Shown here: in pieces, positions 7,880 to 17,838 of the stretch
Position numbering within the stretch: the first letter of the stretch is position 1
How the letters are laid out: each line of letters begins with the position of its first letter
DNA from: Flavobacteria bacterium RIFCSPLOWO2_12_FULL_35_11
GTDB taxonomy: Bacteria > Bacteroidota > Bacteroidia > Flavobacteriales > Flavobacteriaceae
Length of the DNA: 64,000 nucleotides
Direction of reading: 5' to 3'
Assembly (NCBI GenBank): GCA_001800975.1
Contig: MGWK01000056.1
Coordinates: 1 to 64,000 of the forward strand
Program-made: the position numbers and the translations under genes
The notes under the pieces: model-generated
The model's input: the letters and a program-made list of their open reading frames with translations, nothing else
What the model was told of the DNA's origin: nothing
The model's database searches: none

Positions 7880-9877
7880 ATGACTCAGAATACTAAAAAT
7901 ACGCCAAATAACAAAGGCATAAAAACTCCTAAATTTAATTTTTATTGGATTTATGGGGGCATTTTCGTTCTATTTCTTGTTTATCAATTTTTTAGTGCCG
8001 GAGATTTATCTTCCAAAAATTTGAGCCAGAATGAGTTTAAAACAATTCTGACAGAAAATGATATTTCCAGAATTGACATTGTAAACAAAAATGTTGCCAA
8101 TATCTATATTAAAAAAGAGGCTCAAGACAAAGAAAAACACAAAAAAAACAAAAGCTCTTTATATTCTGGCGATATGCCAATGTATTCTTATTCCTTTGGG
8201 GATTTACAGAATTTTGAGAAGGAATTAAGTGCCGCAAAAGAGTTAAAACAATTGGATTTTGATGTTAAAAATGTTGAAAAAACCAATTTTTTTGAGCAAA
8301 TATTAATGTACTTGCCTTTTATCTTTTTAATTGGATTGTGGATTTATTTTATGAGAAGAATGTCTGGCGGCGGTGCCGGAGGCGGTGGCGGACAAATATT
8401 TAGCATCGGAAAATCGAAAGCAAAATTATTTGACCAAGACCAAAAAGTAAAAACTTCTTTTAAAGATGTTGCCGGATTAGAAGGTGCAAAAGAAGAAATT
8501 CAAGAAATAGTGGACTTCTTAAAAAGTCCGGATAAATATACTTCACTTGGTGGAAAAATTCCAAAAGGAGCCTTATTGGTTGGCCCTCCAGGTACAGGTA
8601 AAACATTATTGGCCAAAGCTGTTGCCGGTGAAGCGGGCGTTCCATTTTTCTCACTTTCAGGTTCAGATTTCGTTGAAATGTTTGTTGGTGTTGGTGCATC
8701 TCGAGTTCGAGATTTATTTAAACAAGCACAACAAAAAGCGCCTTCCATCATATTTATTGATGAAATTGATGCCGTTGGAAGATCCCGCGGAAAAAACAAT
8801 GTCACAGGAGGAAATGATGAAAGAGAAAATACACTGAACCAGTTATTGACAGAAATGGATGGTTTTGGAACCGATTCAAACGTCATTGTAATTGCAGCTA
8901 CCAATCGTGCAGATGTACTGGATAAAGCATTACTGAGAGCAGGGCGATTTGACCGTCAGATTTATGTAGACTTGCCAAATTTAACAGAACGTGAAGCTAT
9001 TTTTAAAGTACATATTCAACCGTTAAAACTTCATAAAGATGTGGACATCAAATTTTTGTCACAACAAACACCTGGATTTTCAGGAGCTGATATCGCAAAT
9101 TTATGTAATGAAGCTGCTTTAATTGCTGCCAGAAAAAGCAAAAAAGCGGTACATCATCAAGATTTTCTAGATGCAGTTGACAGAATTGTTGGAGGTTTGG
9201 AGAAAAAAAATAAAATTATTTCACCAAGAGAAAAGAAAACAATCGCTTTTCACGAAGCTGGTCATGCAACTGCAAGTTGGATGCTAGAACACGCTGCACC
9301 ACTTGTAAAAGTAACTATTGTGCCAAGAGGACAATCATTGGGTGCTGCATGGTATTTGCCAGAAGAACGTCAAATTGTGCAATCTGAACAAATGTTGGAT
9401 GAAATGTGTGCAACCCTTGCAGGAAGAGCCGCTGAAAAACTTATGTTTGACAGAATATCTACCGGTGCTTTAAACGATCTTGAAAAAGTGACCAGACAAG
9501 CAAGAGCAATGGTTACTGTTTATGGTTTAAACGATAAAATTGGGAATATAACTTATTATGATTCCTCAGGACAATCCGATTATAATTTTACCAAACCTTA
9601 CAGTGAAGATACCGCTCAAATTATTGATAAAGAAATTTCAAAAATAATTGAAGAGCAATATCAAAGAGCCATTCAAATATTGAGTGAAAATAAAGATAAG
9701 TTAACTACTTTGGCTGAACTGTTGCTTGAAAAAGAAGTTATCTTCAAAACAGATTTAGAAATAATTTTTGGAAAAAGAGCTTTTGAAAACGAGTATGCGG
9801 AATTGGTAACGGAACTGGTTGACGAGGAAATTATTGATGAAACAAAAAATGAAAATTCATTAGAAACACAAGAGTAA
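7880..9877 (+). CDS. ftsH: ATP-dependent zinc metalloprotease FtsH
   Basis: A 665-residue membrane-bound AAA+ protease that degrades misfolded membrane proteins and selected regulators. Transmembrane segments at about 22-38 and 143-158 flank the periplasmic domain. A Gly-rich linker follows, then Walker A GPPGTGKT (235-242), Walker B IIFIDEID (290-297), the SRH region [21 protein letters not shown] starting at 340, and the zinc site HEAGH (458-462). Length and domain order are normal. The acidic C-terminal tail is typical. Confidence 0.97.
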   Translation: MTQNTKNTPNNKGIKTPKFNFYWIYGGIFVLFLVYQFFSAGDLSSKNLSQNEFKTILTENDISRIDIVNKNVANIYIKKEAQDKEKHKKNKSSLYSGDMPMYSYSFGDLQNFEKELSAAKELKQLDFDVKNVEKTNFFEQILMYLPFIFLIGLWIYFMRRMSGGGAGGGGGQIFSIGKSKAKLFDQDQKVKTSFKDVAGLEGAKEEIQEIVDFLKSPDKYTSLGGKIPKGALLVGPPGTGKTLLAKAVAGEAGVPFFSLSGSDFVEMFVGVGASRVRDLFKQAQQKAPSIIFIDEIDAVGRSRGKNNVTGGNDERENTLNQLLTEMDGFGTDSNVIVIAATNRADVLDKALLRAGRFDRQIYVDLPNLTEREAIFKVHIQPLKLHKDVDIKFLSQQTPGFSGADIANLCNEAALIAARKSKKAVHHQDFLDAVDRIVGGLEKKNKIISPREKKTIAFHEAGHATASWMLEHAAPLVKVTIVPRGQSLGAAWYLPEERQIVQSEQMLDEMCATLAGRAAEKLMFDRISTGALNDLEKVTRQARAMVTVYGLNDKIGNITYYDSSGQSDYNFTKPYSEDTAQIIDKEISKIIEEQYQRAIQILSENKDKLTTLAELLLEKEVIFKTDLEIIFGKRAFENEYAELVTELVDEEIIDETKNENSLETQE

Positions 9878-9920
9878 ATTGCAAACTTTTTTATAATTTT
9901 GGATTTATTCAATATAAATA

Positions 9921-10508
9921 ATGAGTTTTTTCAAGAAATTATTTAATATCCCAGATCCAAAAGAAACAGAAGAGGAATCTTTAGAGTTTCAGGACTTGCC
10001 AATTGATCAAATTTTTGTTAAAAATTTCATCAAAAATAAAGGCAAGTTTTTGTATTGTACCTCTTTAGAAGAAGTGACGCTAAATTTATCAAAAATAATT
10101 CAGGAGAATTCTTGGAAAACCATAAGTTGTAACGATTACGATTTGCTCAAACTTTTGAAAGCAATTAAAGTTGAAATTACCGAAAAAATTGATAAATCAT
10201 TGCCTTTTTTTTTAAGTTGTGAGCATCTCATTGCAGAGAATGGAAGTATTTTATTTTCTTCAAATCAACTAAAAGAGCATAAATTTTCTGAATTGTCCGA
10301 AAACTTTATTGTTTATGCCACCACCAGTCAACTGGTAAACACAAAAGGCGAAAGTTTAACAGGAATAAAATCACGCTATCAGGGAAATATTCCCAGCAAT
10401 ATTAGTGCTATTAACAATTTTAATATTGAAGCCATCGAAGAAGATTTTATGTGTTATGGCAATACCAATTCAAAAAACCTATATTTGCTGTTATTTGAAG
10501 ATCTATAA
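9921..10508 (+). CDS. LUD domain protein (LutC/YkgG-like)
   Basis: A 195-residue protein of the LUD family, related to the LutC subunit of lactate-utilisation enzymes, although no LutA or LutB lies nearby. Recognition rests on the late FIVYATTSQLV region, overall length and position between ftsH and cdsA, an arrangement I recall as common in flavobacteria. It begins 43 bp after ftsH and ends 3 bp before cdsA. A role in lactate metabolism should not be assumed. Confidence 0.7.
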   Translation: MSFFKKLFNIPDPKETEEESLEFQDLPIDQIFVKNFIKNKGKFLYCTSLEEVTLNLSKIIQENSWKTISCNDYDLLKLLKAIKVEITEKIDKSLPFFLSCEHLIAENGSILFSSNQLKEHKFSELSENFIVYATTSQLVNTKGESLTGIKSRYQGNIPSNISAINNFNIEAIEEDFMCYGNTNSKNLYLLLFEDL

Positions 10509-10511
10509 CCT

Positions 10512-11327
10512 ATGAAACTAATTTATAAGCGTACTTTATCAGGGCTGGTTTTTGCAGGTGTTTTAATATTTTGTATTCTTTTCAGTAAAATAACATTTAT
10601 AGTCATTTTTTTTATTTCCATGCTGTTTTGCCTGTATGAATTTAAAAAAATGATTCAGTTAAGAAGTATATTTCCCTACATTATTGGAACCCTATTATTC
10701 ATTTTTGGAAACATTCTTAATGTTGATGACGTTCCTGCCAGAATTATATTTGAATATGTGGGTGTGGCGCTATTTTTAACTATTTTCATCACTTTTGCTT
10801 CCATCTTATTCGCAAAAAAGGAAGAAGTTATCAGTCACCTCGGTAAAATTTTTCTCACCATTATATACATCGTCGTTCCGTTTACTTTAATTGTGCAAAT
10901 CCCCTTTTTAAATGCGTCATTTAATTATATAAACACGACCATTTTAGGCGTATTTCTTTTAATTTGGACGAATGATACTTTTGCCTTTTTGGTAGGTAAA
11001 AATATTGGAAAACATAAATTATTGGAACGCATTTCACCAAACAAAACGATAGAAGGTTTTATTGGCGGTATGGTTTTTACTTTTATGGCAAGTTTTATTT
11101 TAGCGAACCAATTTACTTCTCTTACCCTTAAACAATGGCTTGTCATTGCTGGAATTGTAAGTATATTTGGGGTGTTGGGCGATTTAATTGAATCTATGTT
11201 TAAAAGACAGGCGGGCGTAAAAGACAGCAGTAATTTTATTCCCGGGCACGGCGGATTTTTAGATAGGTTTGACAGTGTTATTTTTGCTGCGCCTTTTATA
11301 TTTATTTACTTACAACTAGTTCAATAA
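10512..11327 (+). CDS. cdsA: Phosphatidate cytidylyltransferase
   Basis: A 271-residue multi-pass membrane enzyme that makes CDP-diacylglycerol from phosphatidate and CTP. About seven hydrophobic segments are visible, and the C-terminal CTP_transf_1 signature runs from GDLIESMFKRQAGVKDSS to GHGGFLDRFDS. It sits 2 bp before psd, so consecutive steps of phospholipid synthesis are encoded together. Confidence 0.95.
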   Translation: MKLIYKRTLSGLVFAGVLIFCILFSKITFIVIFFISMLFCLYEFKKMIQLRSIFPYIIGTLLFIFGNILNVDDVPARIIFEYVGVALFLTIFITFASILFAKKEEVISHLGKIFLTIIYIVVPFTLIVQIPFLNASFNYINTTILGVFLLIWTNDTFAFLVGKNIGKHKLLERISPNKTIEGFIGGMVFTFMASFILANQFTSLTLKQWLVIAGIVSIFGVLGDLIESMFKRQAGVKDSSNFIPGHGGFLDRFDSVIFAAPFIFIYLQLVQ

Positions 11328-11329
11328 TT

Positions 11330-11980
11330 ATGTTCCATAAAGAAGGTTTTAAAATAATAATCATTGCAACTTTTATTGTTGGTTTGGGCATCATAGTCAT
11401 TGATTATCTGGTTGAACTAATTTGGCTTAATAAATTATTGTCCGTTTTATTGTTTGGTTTTTATGTGCTGATTTTACAATTTTTCAGAAATCCGAAAAGA
11501 CAAACAATTATTAATGATACGCATATTATTGCTCCTGTTGATGGTAAAGTGGTTGTGATAGAAGAAGTTTTCGAAAAAGAATATTTTAAAGAAAAACGGA
11601 TTCAAGTTTCTATATTCATGTCGCCGCTAAATGTTCATGTCACAAGATATCCAATTGGCGGAGAAGTTGTCTTCAGTAAATATCATCCCGGAAAATATTT
11701 GGTTGCATGGCATCCAAAAGCCTCTGAGGACAATGAAAGAACCACCGTGGTGATCGCCAATAAAACTTCAGGAGAAATATTGTACCGCCAAATTGCCGGT
11801 GCATTGGCAAGGCGCATTGTGAACTACGCAGAACCACAAATGCAAGTTATCCAGGGCAGTGATGCCGGATTTATTAAATTTGGCTCCAGAGTCGATGTTT
11901 TTTTACCCTTAAATGCCGTTATCAAAGTAAATCTAAACGATAAAGTGAAAGGCGGAGAACAAATAATTGCCACACTTTAA
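11330..11980 (+). CDS. psd: Phosphatidylserine decarboxylase family protein
   Basis: A 216-residue proenzyme that makes phosphatidylethanolamine. Two membrane segments (about 8-50) precede the catalytic part. MSPLNVHVTRYP (98-108) and the self-cleavage site FGS (Gly185-Ser186), where the pyruvoyl cofactor forms, are present. The short length matches the PSD-A subgroup rather than the long E. coli enzyme. It is the end of the ftsH-LUD-cdsA-psd run. Confidence 0.93.
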   Translation: MFHKEGFKIIIIATFIVGLGIIVIDYLVELIWLNKLLSVLLFGFYVLILQFFRNPKRQTIINDTHIIAPVDGKVVVIEEVFEKEYFKEKRIQVSIFMSPLNVHVTRYPIGGEVVFSKYHPGKYLVAWHPKASEDNERTTVVIANKTSGEILYRQIAGALARRIVNYAEPQMQVIQGSDAGFIKFGSRVDVFLPLNAVIKVNLNDKVKGGEQIIATL

Positions 11981-12001
11981 TTTTATCTAAAACTTATTGT
12001 T

Positions 12002-12268
12002 ATGGCAAAAAAACTCGACATAGAATTTGAAAAAGCCTACAAAATTTCATCAACTACTTCCTTAAAGCTTCCACCCGATGTGATGCTGCAATTATACGCC
12101 TACTACAAACAGGCGACCAAAGGGACCAATTACCAACAGCCTTCTGGCAATGTAGAATTAAGAAATGCGTTTAAATTAAATGCATGGTTTCAATTAAGCC
12201 AAATTTCTGAAGATGAGGCAAAAAAAGCTTACATTGACCTCGTAAATAAATATTTAAAAAACCACTGA
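12002..12268 (+). CDS. Acyl-CoA-binding protein
   Basis: An 88-residue four-helix acyl-CoA-binding domain. It shows the KLPPDVMLQLYAYYKQATKG segment, where Tyr and Lys contact the CoA ester in family members, and NAWFQLSQIS near the end. Such proteins buffer long-chain acyl-CoA in the cytosol. The setting next to phospholipid genes fits. The family is mainly eukaryotic but known in several bacterial groups. Confidence 0.88.
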   Translation: MAKKLDIEFEKAYKISSTTSLKLPPDVMLQLYAYYKQATKGTNYQQPSGNVELRNAFKLNAWFQLSQISEDEAKKAYIDLVNKYLKNH

Positions 12269-12273
12269 CTATT

Positions 12274-12888
12274 ATGAAAAAAATTTATGTATTATCATTA
12301 ATACTCTTAATAATGGTATTTGTTTCTTCTTGTAAAAAGAATGAAAAAAAAGAGGTAAATCAAATAGAAAAAACATATTCGGTAATTGCAGATTCAACTA
12401 AAATTAATTGGACTGCATACAAAACAACCGCTAAAGTTCCCGTAAACGGACAATTCGCAGAAATAACCATTGAGAATGTTAAAAAAGACAGCACGGCGTT
12501 AGGAGCTTTAAACGGATTAAAATTTAAAATACCGGTAAGCAGTTTGATAACAAATGACACCATTAGAGACAAAAAACTGAAAGAATACTTTTTTGGGGCT
12601 ATGAAAAACTCAAGCGTAATAACAGGTACTGTCCATATAAATAAAGATAATGCCAGCACTGTTGATTTGACTTTGAACGGCATCACAAGAGAATTGCCGA
12701 TAGCCTATATTGTAACAGACAATAAAGTTACCATTATAGGAAACATGGAATTAGACAATTGGCAAGCTAAGGCTGCTTTAGAAGCCTTAAATGTGGTTTG
12801 TAAAGATTTGCATACTGGCGATGATGGCATTTCAAAAACGTGGAGTGATGTTAAAATTGAAGTTATTGCCATTTTAAAATATGAATAA
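12274..12888 (+). CDS. YceI family lipoprotein
   Basis: A 204-residue protein with a lipoprotein signal (VFVSSC, Cys20) followed by a YceI-like lipocalin domain: SVIADSTKINWTAYKTT at the start and the typical DLTLNGITRELP segment. YceI proteins bind isoprenoid-type lipids. It follows the acyl-CoA-binding gene by 5 bp and ends at a hairpin terminator. Confidence 0.85.
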   Translation: MKKIYVLSLILLIMVFVSSCKKNEKKEVNQIEKTYSVIADSTKINWTAYKTTAKVPVNGQFAEITIENVKKDSTALGALNGLKFKIPVSSLITNDTIRDKKLKEYFFGAMKNSSVITGTVHINKDNASTVDLTLNGITRELPIAYIVTDNKVTIIGNMELDNWQAKAALEALNVVCKDLHTGDDGISKTWSDVKIEVIAILKYE

Positions 12889-12923
12889 AAAAACGGCTAG
12901 GTTCTAAACACCTTTATCCATTA

Positions 12924-12950
12924 AAAAAGCCTGCAAATCGCAGGCTTTTT
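12924..12950. terminator. Bidirectional hairpin terminator
   Basis: Perfect 10-bp arms AAAAAGCCTG and CAGGCTTTTT with a 7-base loop, between two convergent genes. The A and T tracts on each side let it work in both directions. Confidence 0.85.
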
Positions 12951-12953
12951 AAT

Positions 12954-14966
12954 TTAATAATCCAAATGTTTTAAATACTCTAATTTGGCTTTCCAAACAT
13001 CTAATTTTTCCTTATAAACATTGATTTGGTTCCTTACATTCTGAACTAAAGGATTGTCTTCGGAAACATTGGATATAAATCCGATATTATTTTCCAATTG
13101 TTGTATTTCTTTAGAAGTTTCATCAATTTTTCTTCGAACGAAAAGCTGTTCCGAATCTAATTTTCTATAATTTTTTTGCTCAATATAACTATTCACCAAG
13201 TTTTCAAACTTAATCATTTCAATATCTTGCTTGTCAATTTCATTTTCCTCGACAATTTTATCCAGTAATTTATTGAATTTAACTTCAATATGCTTCATTT
13301 CATGAGGCACTCTGCCAAGGTCACGCCATTTTTTGACATATTCTTTGAGCGTGCTTATGGTAATTTTAGTTTTATTGTCAATGGCTTCCTTAATCTCTGT
13401 TAAAAGATCTTTCTTTTTGCTGAATACATCAAGTTCCAATTTAGAACCTGCATCCTGCTGCTGGTGAAATCTGTCAAAATAATAATTGCAGGCATCTTTA
13501 AATTCTTTCCACAATTTATCAGAATATTTTTGGGGTACATGGCCAATCTTTTTCCAGTCTGTCTGAATTTTTTTCATTATTTCAGTAGAAGCATCCCAAT
13601 TTTCACTGTCTTTTAAGGCTAAAGCCTGATCTATCAGCGATTTCTTTTTATTTAAATTATCTAGATGTTCGTGTTTGACAAGCTTAAAGTAATTATTTTT
13701 ATCGACATTAAATTTTCGAGTTGCCTCTTTATACTTCGCCCAAATTAAATCACTTTTTTCTCTTGGCACTTGCTTAATTTCAGAAAACTTATTGCGCAAA
13801 ACTTCCAATTCCTTGATGCTTTTTTGCCAATCAATTCGTGTTAAATTTTTTGAAGTGTCAATTGCTTCTATCTCGGAAATCACTGCCAATTTTTTTTCAA
13901 CGTTGCCTTCATATTTAGATTTCAGGTCTTTGAAAAAATCATGGCGTTTGTCGTGTACTTTTCTGGTCGCTTCACTAAATCGGTCCCAAACGTCATCTCT
14001 TTGTTCAGTTGCTATTGGCCCTACATCTTCTTTCCACAGTTTATGCAAAACCTGAAGTTCTTTAAAGGCGGCATTAACATCTTCCGATTCAGCCAACTCT
14101 TCAGCTCTTGTGACAAGCTTCAGTTTTTCTTCTAAATTATGTTTAAAATCAAGGTCGCGTAAATCATTGCTTAAATGCAATAAATCATAAAAACGCTCAA
14201 CATGGTGTTGATATGTTCTCCAAGTATCGTTGTATTTTACTCTTGGAATAAGCCCTATTTTGACCCATCTGTTTTGAATGTCCTTAAACATTTTATACAT
14301 GGTAGCGCCTTCTGCGTTATCAATTAAATGTTTAAGCTCATCAATTAAACCAAGTTTCGCTTGTAAATTATCGTTTAATTGTTTGTCCTGTCCCGCATAA
14401 AAGTCATTTCTTTTGATCTTAAAATCATAAAGAATACTGTTATAAGTAGATTTTATTGGACTATTGTATTGAAAATCAACCAAATCACCGCCTAGTTCTA
14501 AAAATTTCTCCTTTTCAACTTTTAATACTTCCCCGTATTTAATATGAAAAGCCTGTTTAATGGCATTAACGTTATTTGTAATACTTTGAACAGAATTTTC
14601 TTTAACAAGTTTACCCAATTCAGTCACCAAATCTTCTAAAGTGAAGTCGTCATAATTGACCATTTCAATGGTGGAATGCTCAATATTTTCTGAACTTTCA
14701 GCAATTTCACTGTCCATTTCATCAACTGCTTTGCTGGCTGCTGTCTTTTTTTTCGGCTTTAATTCTTTTGTAGTTTCTTCCTTTATTTCAGAAACTTGCG
14801 GTGCTGGTTCACTTTCCGGAAGTACATTATCCATTTCATCAACAACTTTGCTGGCTGAAGGCTTTTTTTTAGGCTTTAATTCTTTTGGAGTTTCTTCCTG
14901 AATTTCAGAAACTAATGGCGTTGAATTACTTTCTTCGACTGGTAATCTGTTGTCTTCGTCTAACAT
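12954..14966 (-). CDS. DUF349 repeat protein
   Basis: A 670-residue, highly charged, helix-rich protein with about five DUF349 repeats, each marked by W-x(2)-I/L-G-x-V/I-P followed by W-x(2)-F/Y. The family is linked to RNA or ribosome hibernation functions in other bacteria, but no enzymatic role is established from sequence. The first 80 residues are a near-exact tandem duplication of about 40 residues (VSEI-EET-KELKPKKK-ASK-VDEMD). A coiled coil ends the protein. Confidence 0.82.
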   Translation of the reverse strand: MLDEDNRLPVEESNSTPLVSEIQEETPKELKPKKKPSASKVVDEMDNVLPESEPAPQVSEIKEETTKELKPKKKTAASKAVDEMDSEIAESSENIEHSTIEMVNYDDFTLEDLVTELGKLVKENSVQSITNNVNAIKQAFHIKYGEVLKVEKEKFLELGGDLVDFQYNSPIKSTYNSILYDFKIKRNDFYAGQDKQLNDNLQAKLGLIDELKHLIDNAEGATMYKMFKDIQNRWVKIGLIPRVKYNDTWRTYQHHVERFYDLLHLSNDLRDLDFKHNLEEKLKLVTRAEELAESEDVNAAFKELQVLHKLWKEDVGPIATEQRDDVWDRFSEATRKVHDKRHDFFKDLKSKYEGNVEKKLAVISEIEAIDTSKNLTRIDWQKSIKELEVLRNKFSEIKQVPREKSDLIWAKYKEATRKFNVDKNNYFKLVKHEHLDNLNKKKSLIDQALALKDSENWDASTEIMKKIQTDWKKIGHVPQKYSDKLWKEFKDACNYYFDRFHQQQDAGSKLELDVFSKKKDLLTEIKEAIDNKTKITISTLKEYVKKWRDLGRVPHEMKHIEVKFNKLLDKIVEENEIDKQDIEMIKFENLVNSYIEQKNYRKLDSEQLFVRRKIDETSKEIQQLENNIGFISNVSEDNPLVQNVRNQINVYKEKLDVWKAKLEYLKHLDY

Positions 14967-15094
14967 ATGAAAATGTTTAAGGTTCGTTTAATTATATTCA
15001 TTAATAATTTAAAAAATATCCTTTTTACCTAAAAACTACTTCCTTAAGAGATGTGAATTTTTAACAAAAGTTGCGTAAATTTAAGGAATTCTTT

Positions 15095-15841
15095 TTATGA
15101 ATTCCATATTTCCCACGACTTTTCTGCTTGTAATTCAAGCATTTCCAATCCGTTTTTAATACTGGCTCCATGTTTTTTGCCCTCAAGTAAAAATTTTGTT
15201 TCTGAAGGATTGTAAATTAAATCATATAACAAGTTTTTTTCTGATAAATATTGATAAGGAATGGCAGGGGCTTCTTCAACATTTGGATATGTTCCAATAG
15301 GCGAACAATTGACAATTATTGAATATTCACCCATCATTTCAGCATCTAGCATCTCATAGGTCAACATGTTTTCATTCTCGCTTCTTGAAACGAATTTATA
15401 CGCAATATTTAATTTATTAAAAACATAGGCAATGGCCTTTGAAGCACCACCTGTTCCAAGAATTAATGCCTTTTTATGATGACTTTTCAGTAAAGGTTCA
15501 ATCGATTTTTGAAAACCGTACACATCGGTATTGTACCCTATTAATCGATTGTCTTCGGTTACTTTAATGGTGTTTACCGCACCAATTTTTTGCGCCTCAC
15601 TTTCAACCTCATCCAAATATTTGATGATGGCTTCCTTATAAGGGATGGTAACATTCAATCCCCTAAATTCATCTTCTCTATGGTATAATAAAAAAGGAAA
15701 TTCTTCAATTTCTGGAATGTCGAAATTGTAATATTGATAATTGTCAAAGCCCATTTTTTTAAATTTTTCCAGAAAGTATTTCCTGGAAAAAGAATAGGAA
15801 ATATCTTTTCCTATAATGCCAAATTTAATACGATTATTCAT
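15095..15841 (-). CDS. aroE: Shikimate dehydrogenase
   Basis: A 248-residue enzyme that reduces 3-dehydroshikimate. The substrate-binding IGKDISYSFSRKYF segment is near the start, GLNVTIPYKEAI carries the catalytic Lys, and LGTGGASKAIAYV is the NADP-binding loop. GLEMLELQAEKSWEIW closes the protein. I placed the start at 15841 (MNNRIKFGIIG), 12 residues inside the longest frame. This gives an 8-bp overlap with the upstream DUF368 gene, consistent with translational coupling. Confidence 0.93.
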   Translation of the reverse strand: MNNRIKFGIIGKDISYSFSRKYFLEKFKKMGFDNYQYYNFDIPEIEEFPFLLYHREDEFRGLNVTIPYKEAIIKYLDEVESEAQKIGAVNTIKVTEDNRLIGYNTDVYGFQKSIEPLLKSHHKKALILGTGGASKAIAYVFNKLNIAYKFVSRSENENMLTYEMLDAEMMGEYSIIVNCSPIGTYPNVEEAPAIPYQYLSEKNLLYDLIYNPSETKFLLEGKKHGASIKNGLEMLELQAEKSWEIWNS

Positions 15842-16856
15842 TGCTGTATTCTTTGCGTTCAGATCCAAATTTATCAATTAACAAAACCAGTCCGGCTCCA
15901 ATTACAATAAAGAAAATGGCAATCCAGGTTTCCTGCTGGGAAAAATCGGGAAAATACCTTTTATAATTTTCAATCACTTTATCACCATTGATGTCGAGTA
16001 ATGTTTTTCCATTCACAATTTTATAAACTTCCATTTTCCATGGCCAAACAATGCCCAAAGAACCCGCTATAAAACCAATAATTAAGGAAGTAACTATTTG
16101 ATGCCATCTTTTTAACACATAGCCTAAAATATGGGATGTAACCACCAAGCCAAAACCTGAACCGAGGGTAAATACCGTAATGATTTTAAGATATCTTATG
16201 CGTTCTTCACTGTCCATAAAACTAAAATCACCCGTAAAAATATCAACAAAAGTTTTATACAGCATGGTTACAGAATCTACCAAAAGCAACACGTAATTAC
16301 CCATTAATATTAAGATAAACGAACCTGAAAGTCCGGGCAACGTCATTCCAGTAACGCCAACTATACCACAGAAAAAAACAAACCATAAGTTGTCATTTTC
16401 TTTGGCCGGATTCATAAAACTAATAGCGATACCTATTAAAATTCCCAAAACCATAGAAATTATATTGCTTCTCCTCCAATCGTTAAAATCTTTTGAAATA
16501 TAGTAGATTGAACCAATGATCATCCCAAAAAAGGAACTCCAAACGTACAGTTCGTAATGCCTTAAAAAATAATCCAACAACAACGAAACGCTAAAATAAC
16601 TAAAAACGCTTCCGCCCATAACAAGCAATAAAAAAGTTCCGTTTACATAGTAATAAAAGCTTTTAAACCGCCTGTTGTAAAGCAATAAAAACGCTTTATA
16701 ATTTATTTTTCTAAACGAATAAATTAACTCTTCATAAAAACCAAACACAAATGAAACCATGCCTCCAGAAACTCCGGGAACTTTATTTGCAACTCCCATA
16801 GAAAGTCCCTTTATAAAAAGGAAAATCTTATCTAAAAAACTGCGATTTCTTGCCAT
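15834..16856 (-). CDS. DUF368 integral membrane protein (first of two)
   Basis: A 340-residue multi-pass membrane protein. The DUF368 hallmark GLSMGVANKVPGVSGG is near residue 18, with an inverted internal counterpart, GMTLPGLSGSFILILMG, near 173. DUF368 proteins have been implicated in undecaprenyl-phosphate translocation (the PopT group); assigning that role here is inference. It lies 3 bp after its paralogue and overlaps aroE. Confidence 0.88.
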   Translation of the reverse strand: MARNRSFLDKIFLFIKGLSMGVANKVPGVSGGMVSFVFGFYEELIYSFRKINYKAFLLLYNRRFKSFYYYVNGTFLLLVMGGSVFSYFSVSLLLDYFLRHYELYVWSSFFGMIIGSIYYISKDFNDWRRSNIISMVLGILIGIAISFMNPAKENDNLWFVFFCGIVGVTGMTLPGLSGSFILILMGNYVLLLVDSVTMLYKTFVDIFTGDFSFMDSEERIRYLKIITVFTLGSGFGLVVTSHILGYVLKRWHQIVTSLIIGFIAGSLGIVWPWKMEVYKIVNGKTLLDINGDKVIENYKRYFPDFSQQETWIAIFFIVIGAGLVLLIDKFGSERKEYSNE

Positions 16857-16859
16857 AGA

Positions 16860-17792
16860 TTAAACTTTATTTGAAATGTTAGCCAATTTTTCTAAGAGTA
16901 TAATCAATAAAAAACCGACTATTAACAAAATGATGGCCATCATTAATTGTGGATCTCCCTGATAAGAAAAAGGCGAAACACTTTGTTCATTAAAAGGAAT
17001 CTTTACGCCATGAGAATTTACACGCCAAGTAAGCGTTTCTTTCCAAGGCCAAATTTTATTTAACGATCCTAAAATAAAACCCGTTAATACCGCCAATGTA
17101 TAATTTTTATGATGATCAAATAGCCATCTTAACAATTTTGAAAATGACAATATTCCAACAACAGCTCCAAAAGCCACTACGGCGAGCAGTTGAATATTTC
17201 TATTGTGAATGGCGTCTAAAACAGGTTTATAGGCACCTAAGAGTACCAAAATAAAAGAGCCTGAAATACCCGGTAAAATCATAGCGCAAATGGCCAAAGC
17301 TCCCGCAAAAAAGTAAAACAACAACGAAGAACTTTCTGAAATTGCAGGATGTAAAGTAGTGATGAAATAAGCGGCTAAGGCGCCTGTTATAAACAAAATT
17401 ATAATAGGAGCATTCCATTTTGCAATTTGTTTGCCAACAAATAAAATACTTGCCAAAACCAGTCCAAAAAAGAAAGACCAAACTAGAATTGGTTTGTTTT
17501 CCAACAACCAGGAAATTAGTTTCGCCAATGAAACAATACTGATAAAAATACCCGACAATAAGGCCAACATAAAATTACCGTTAACGGCTTTCCATGCGGC
17601 TTTAAAGCCTTCCTTTTTTAACAATTTTAAATTGGCAATATTGATGGAACTTATTGACGATAGCAATTCCTCGTAAATACCCGAAATAAAAGCGATTGTT
17701 CCGCCAGAAACACCAGGAACCACATCGGCGGCGCCCATCGCAATTCCTTTCATTAAAATAATGAGGTAATCGGTAAATTTTCTTTGTTGCAT
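16860..17792 (-). CDS. DUF368 integral membrane protein (second of two)
   Basis: A 310-residue paralogue of the neighbouring DUF368 protein. It has the same two half-motifs: GIAMGAADVVPGVSGG near residue 15 and AMILPGISGSFILVLLG near 170. At least eight hydrophobic segments are visible. The tandem arrangement suggests a local duplication, with the two copies now well diverged. They could form a heterodimer or handle different lipid-linked substrates. Confidence 0.88.
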   Translation of the reverse strand: MQQRKFTDYLIILMKGIAMGAADVVPGVSGGTIAFISGIYEELLSSISSINIANLKLLKKEGFKAAWKAVNGNFMLALLSGIFISIVSLAKLISWLLENKPILVWSFFFGLVLASILFVGKQIAKWNAPIIILFITGALAAYFITTLHPAISESSSLLFYFFAGALAICAMILPGISGSFILVLLGAYKPVLDAIHNRNIQLLAVVAFGAVVGILSFSKLLRWLFDHHKNYTLAVLTGFILGSLNKIWPWKETLTWRVNSHGVKIPFNEQSVSPFSYQGDPQLMMAIILLIVGFLLIILLEKLANISNKV

Positions 17793-17838
17793 TTGTCGCT
17801 ATTGGTTATGAGGCAAATGTAACATTTTATAATGAAAT

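Noticed and set aside
8500-8904. Open frames on both strands within ftsH
   Set aside because: They are shadows of the conserved AAA domain coding sequence.
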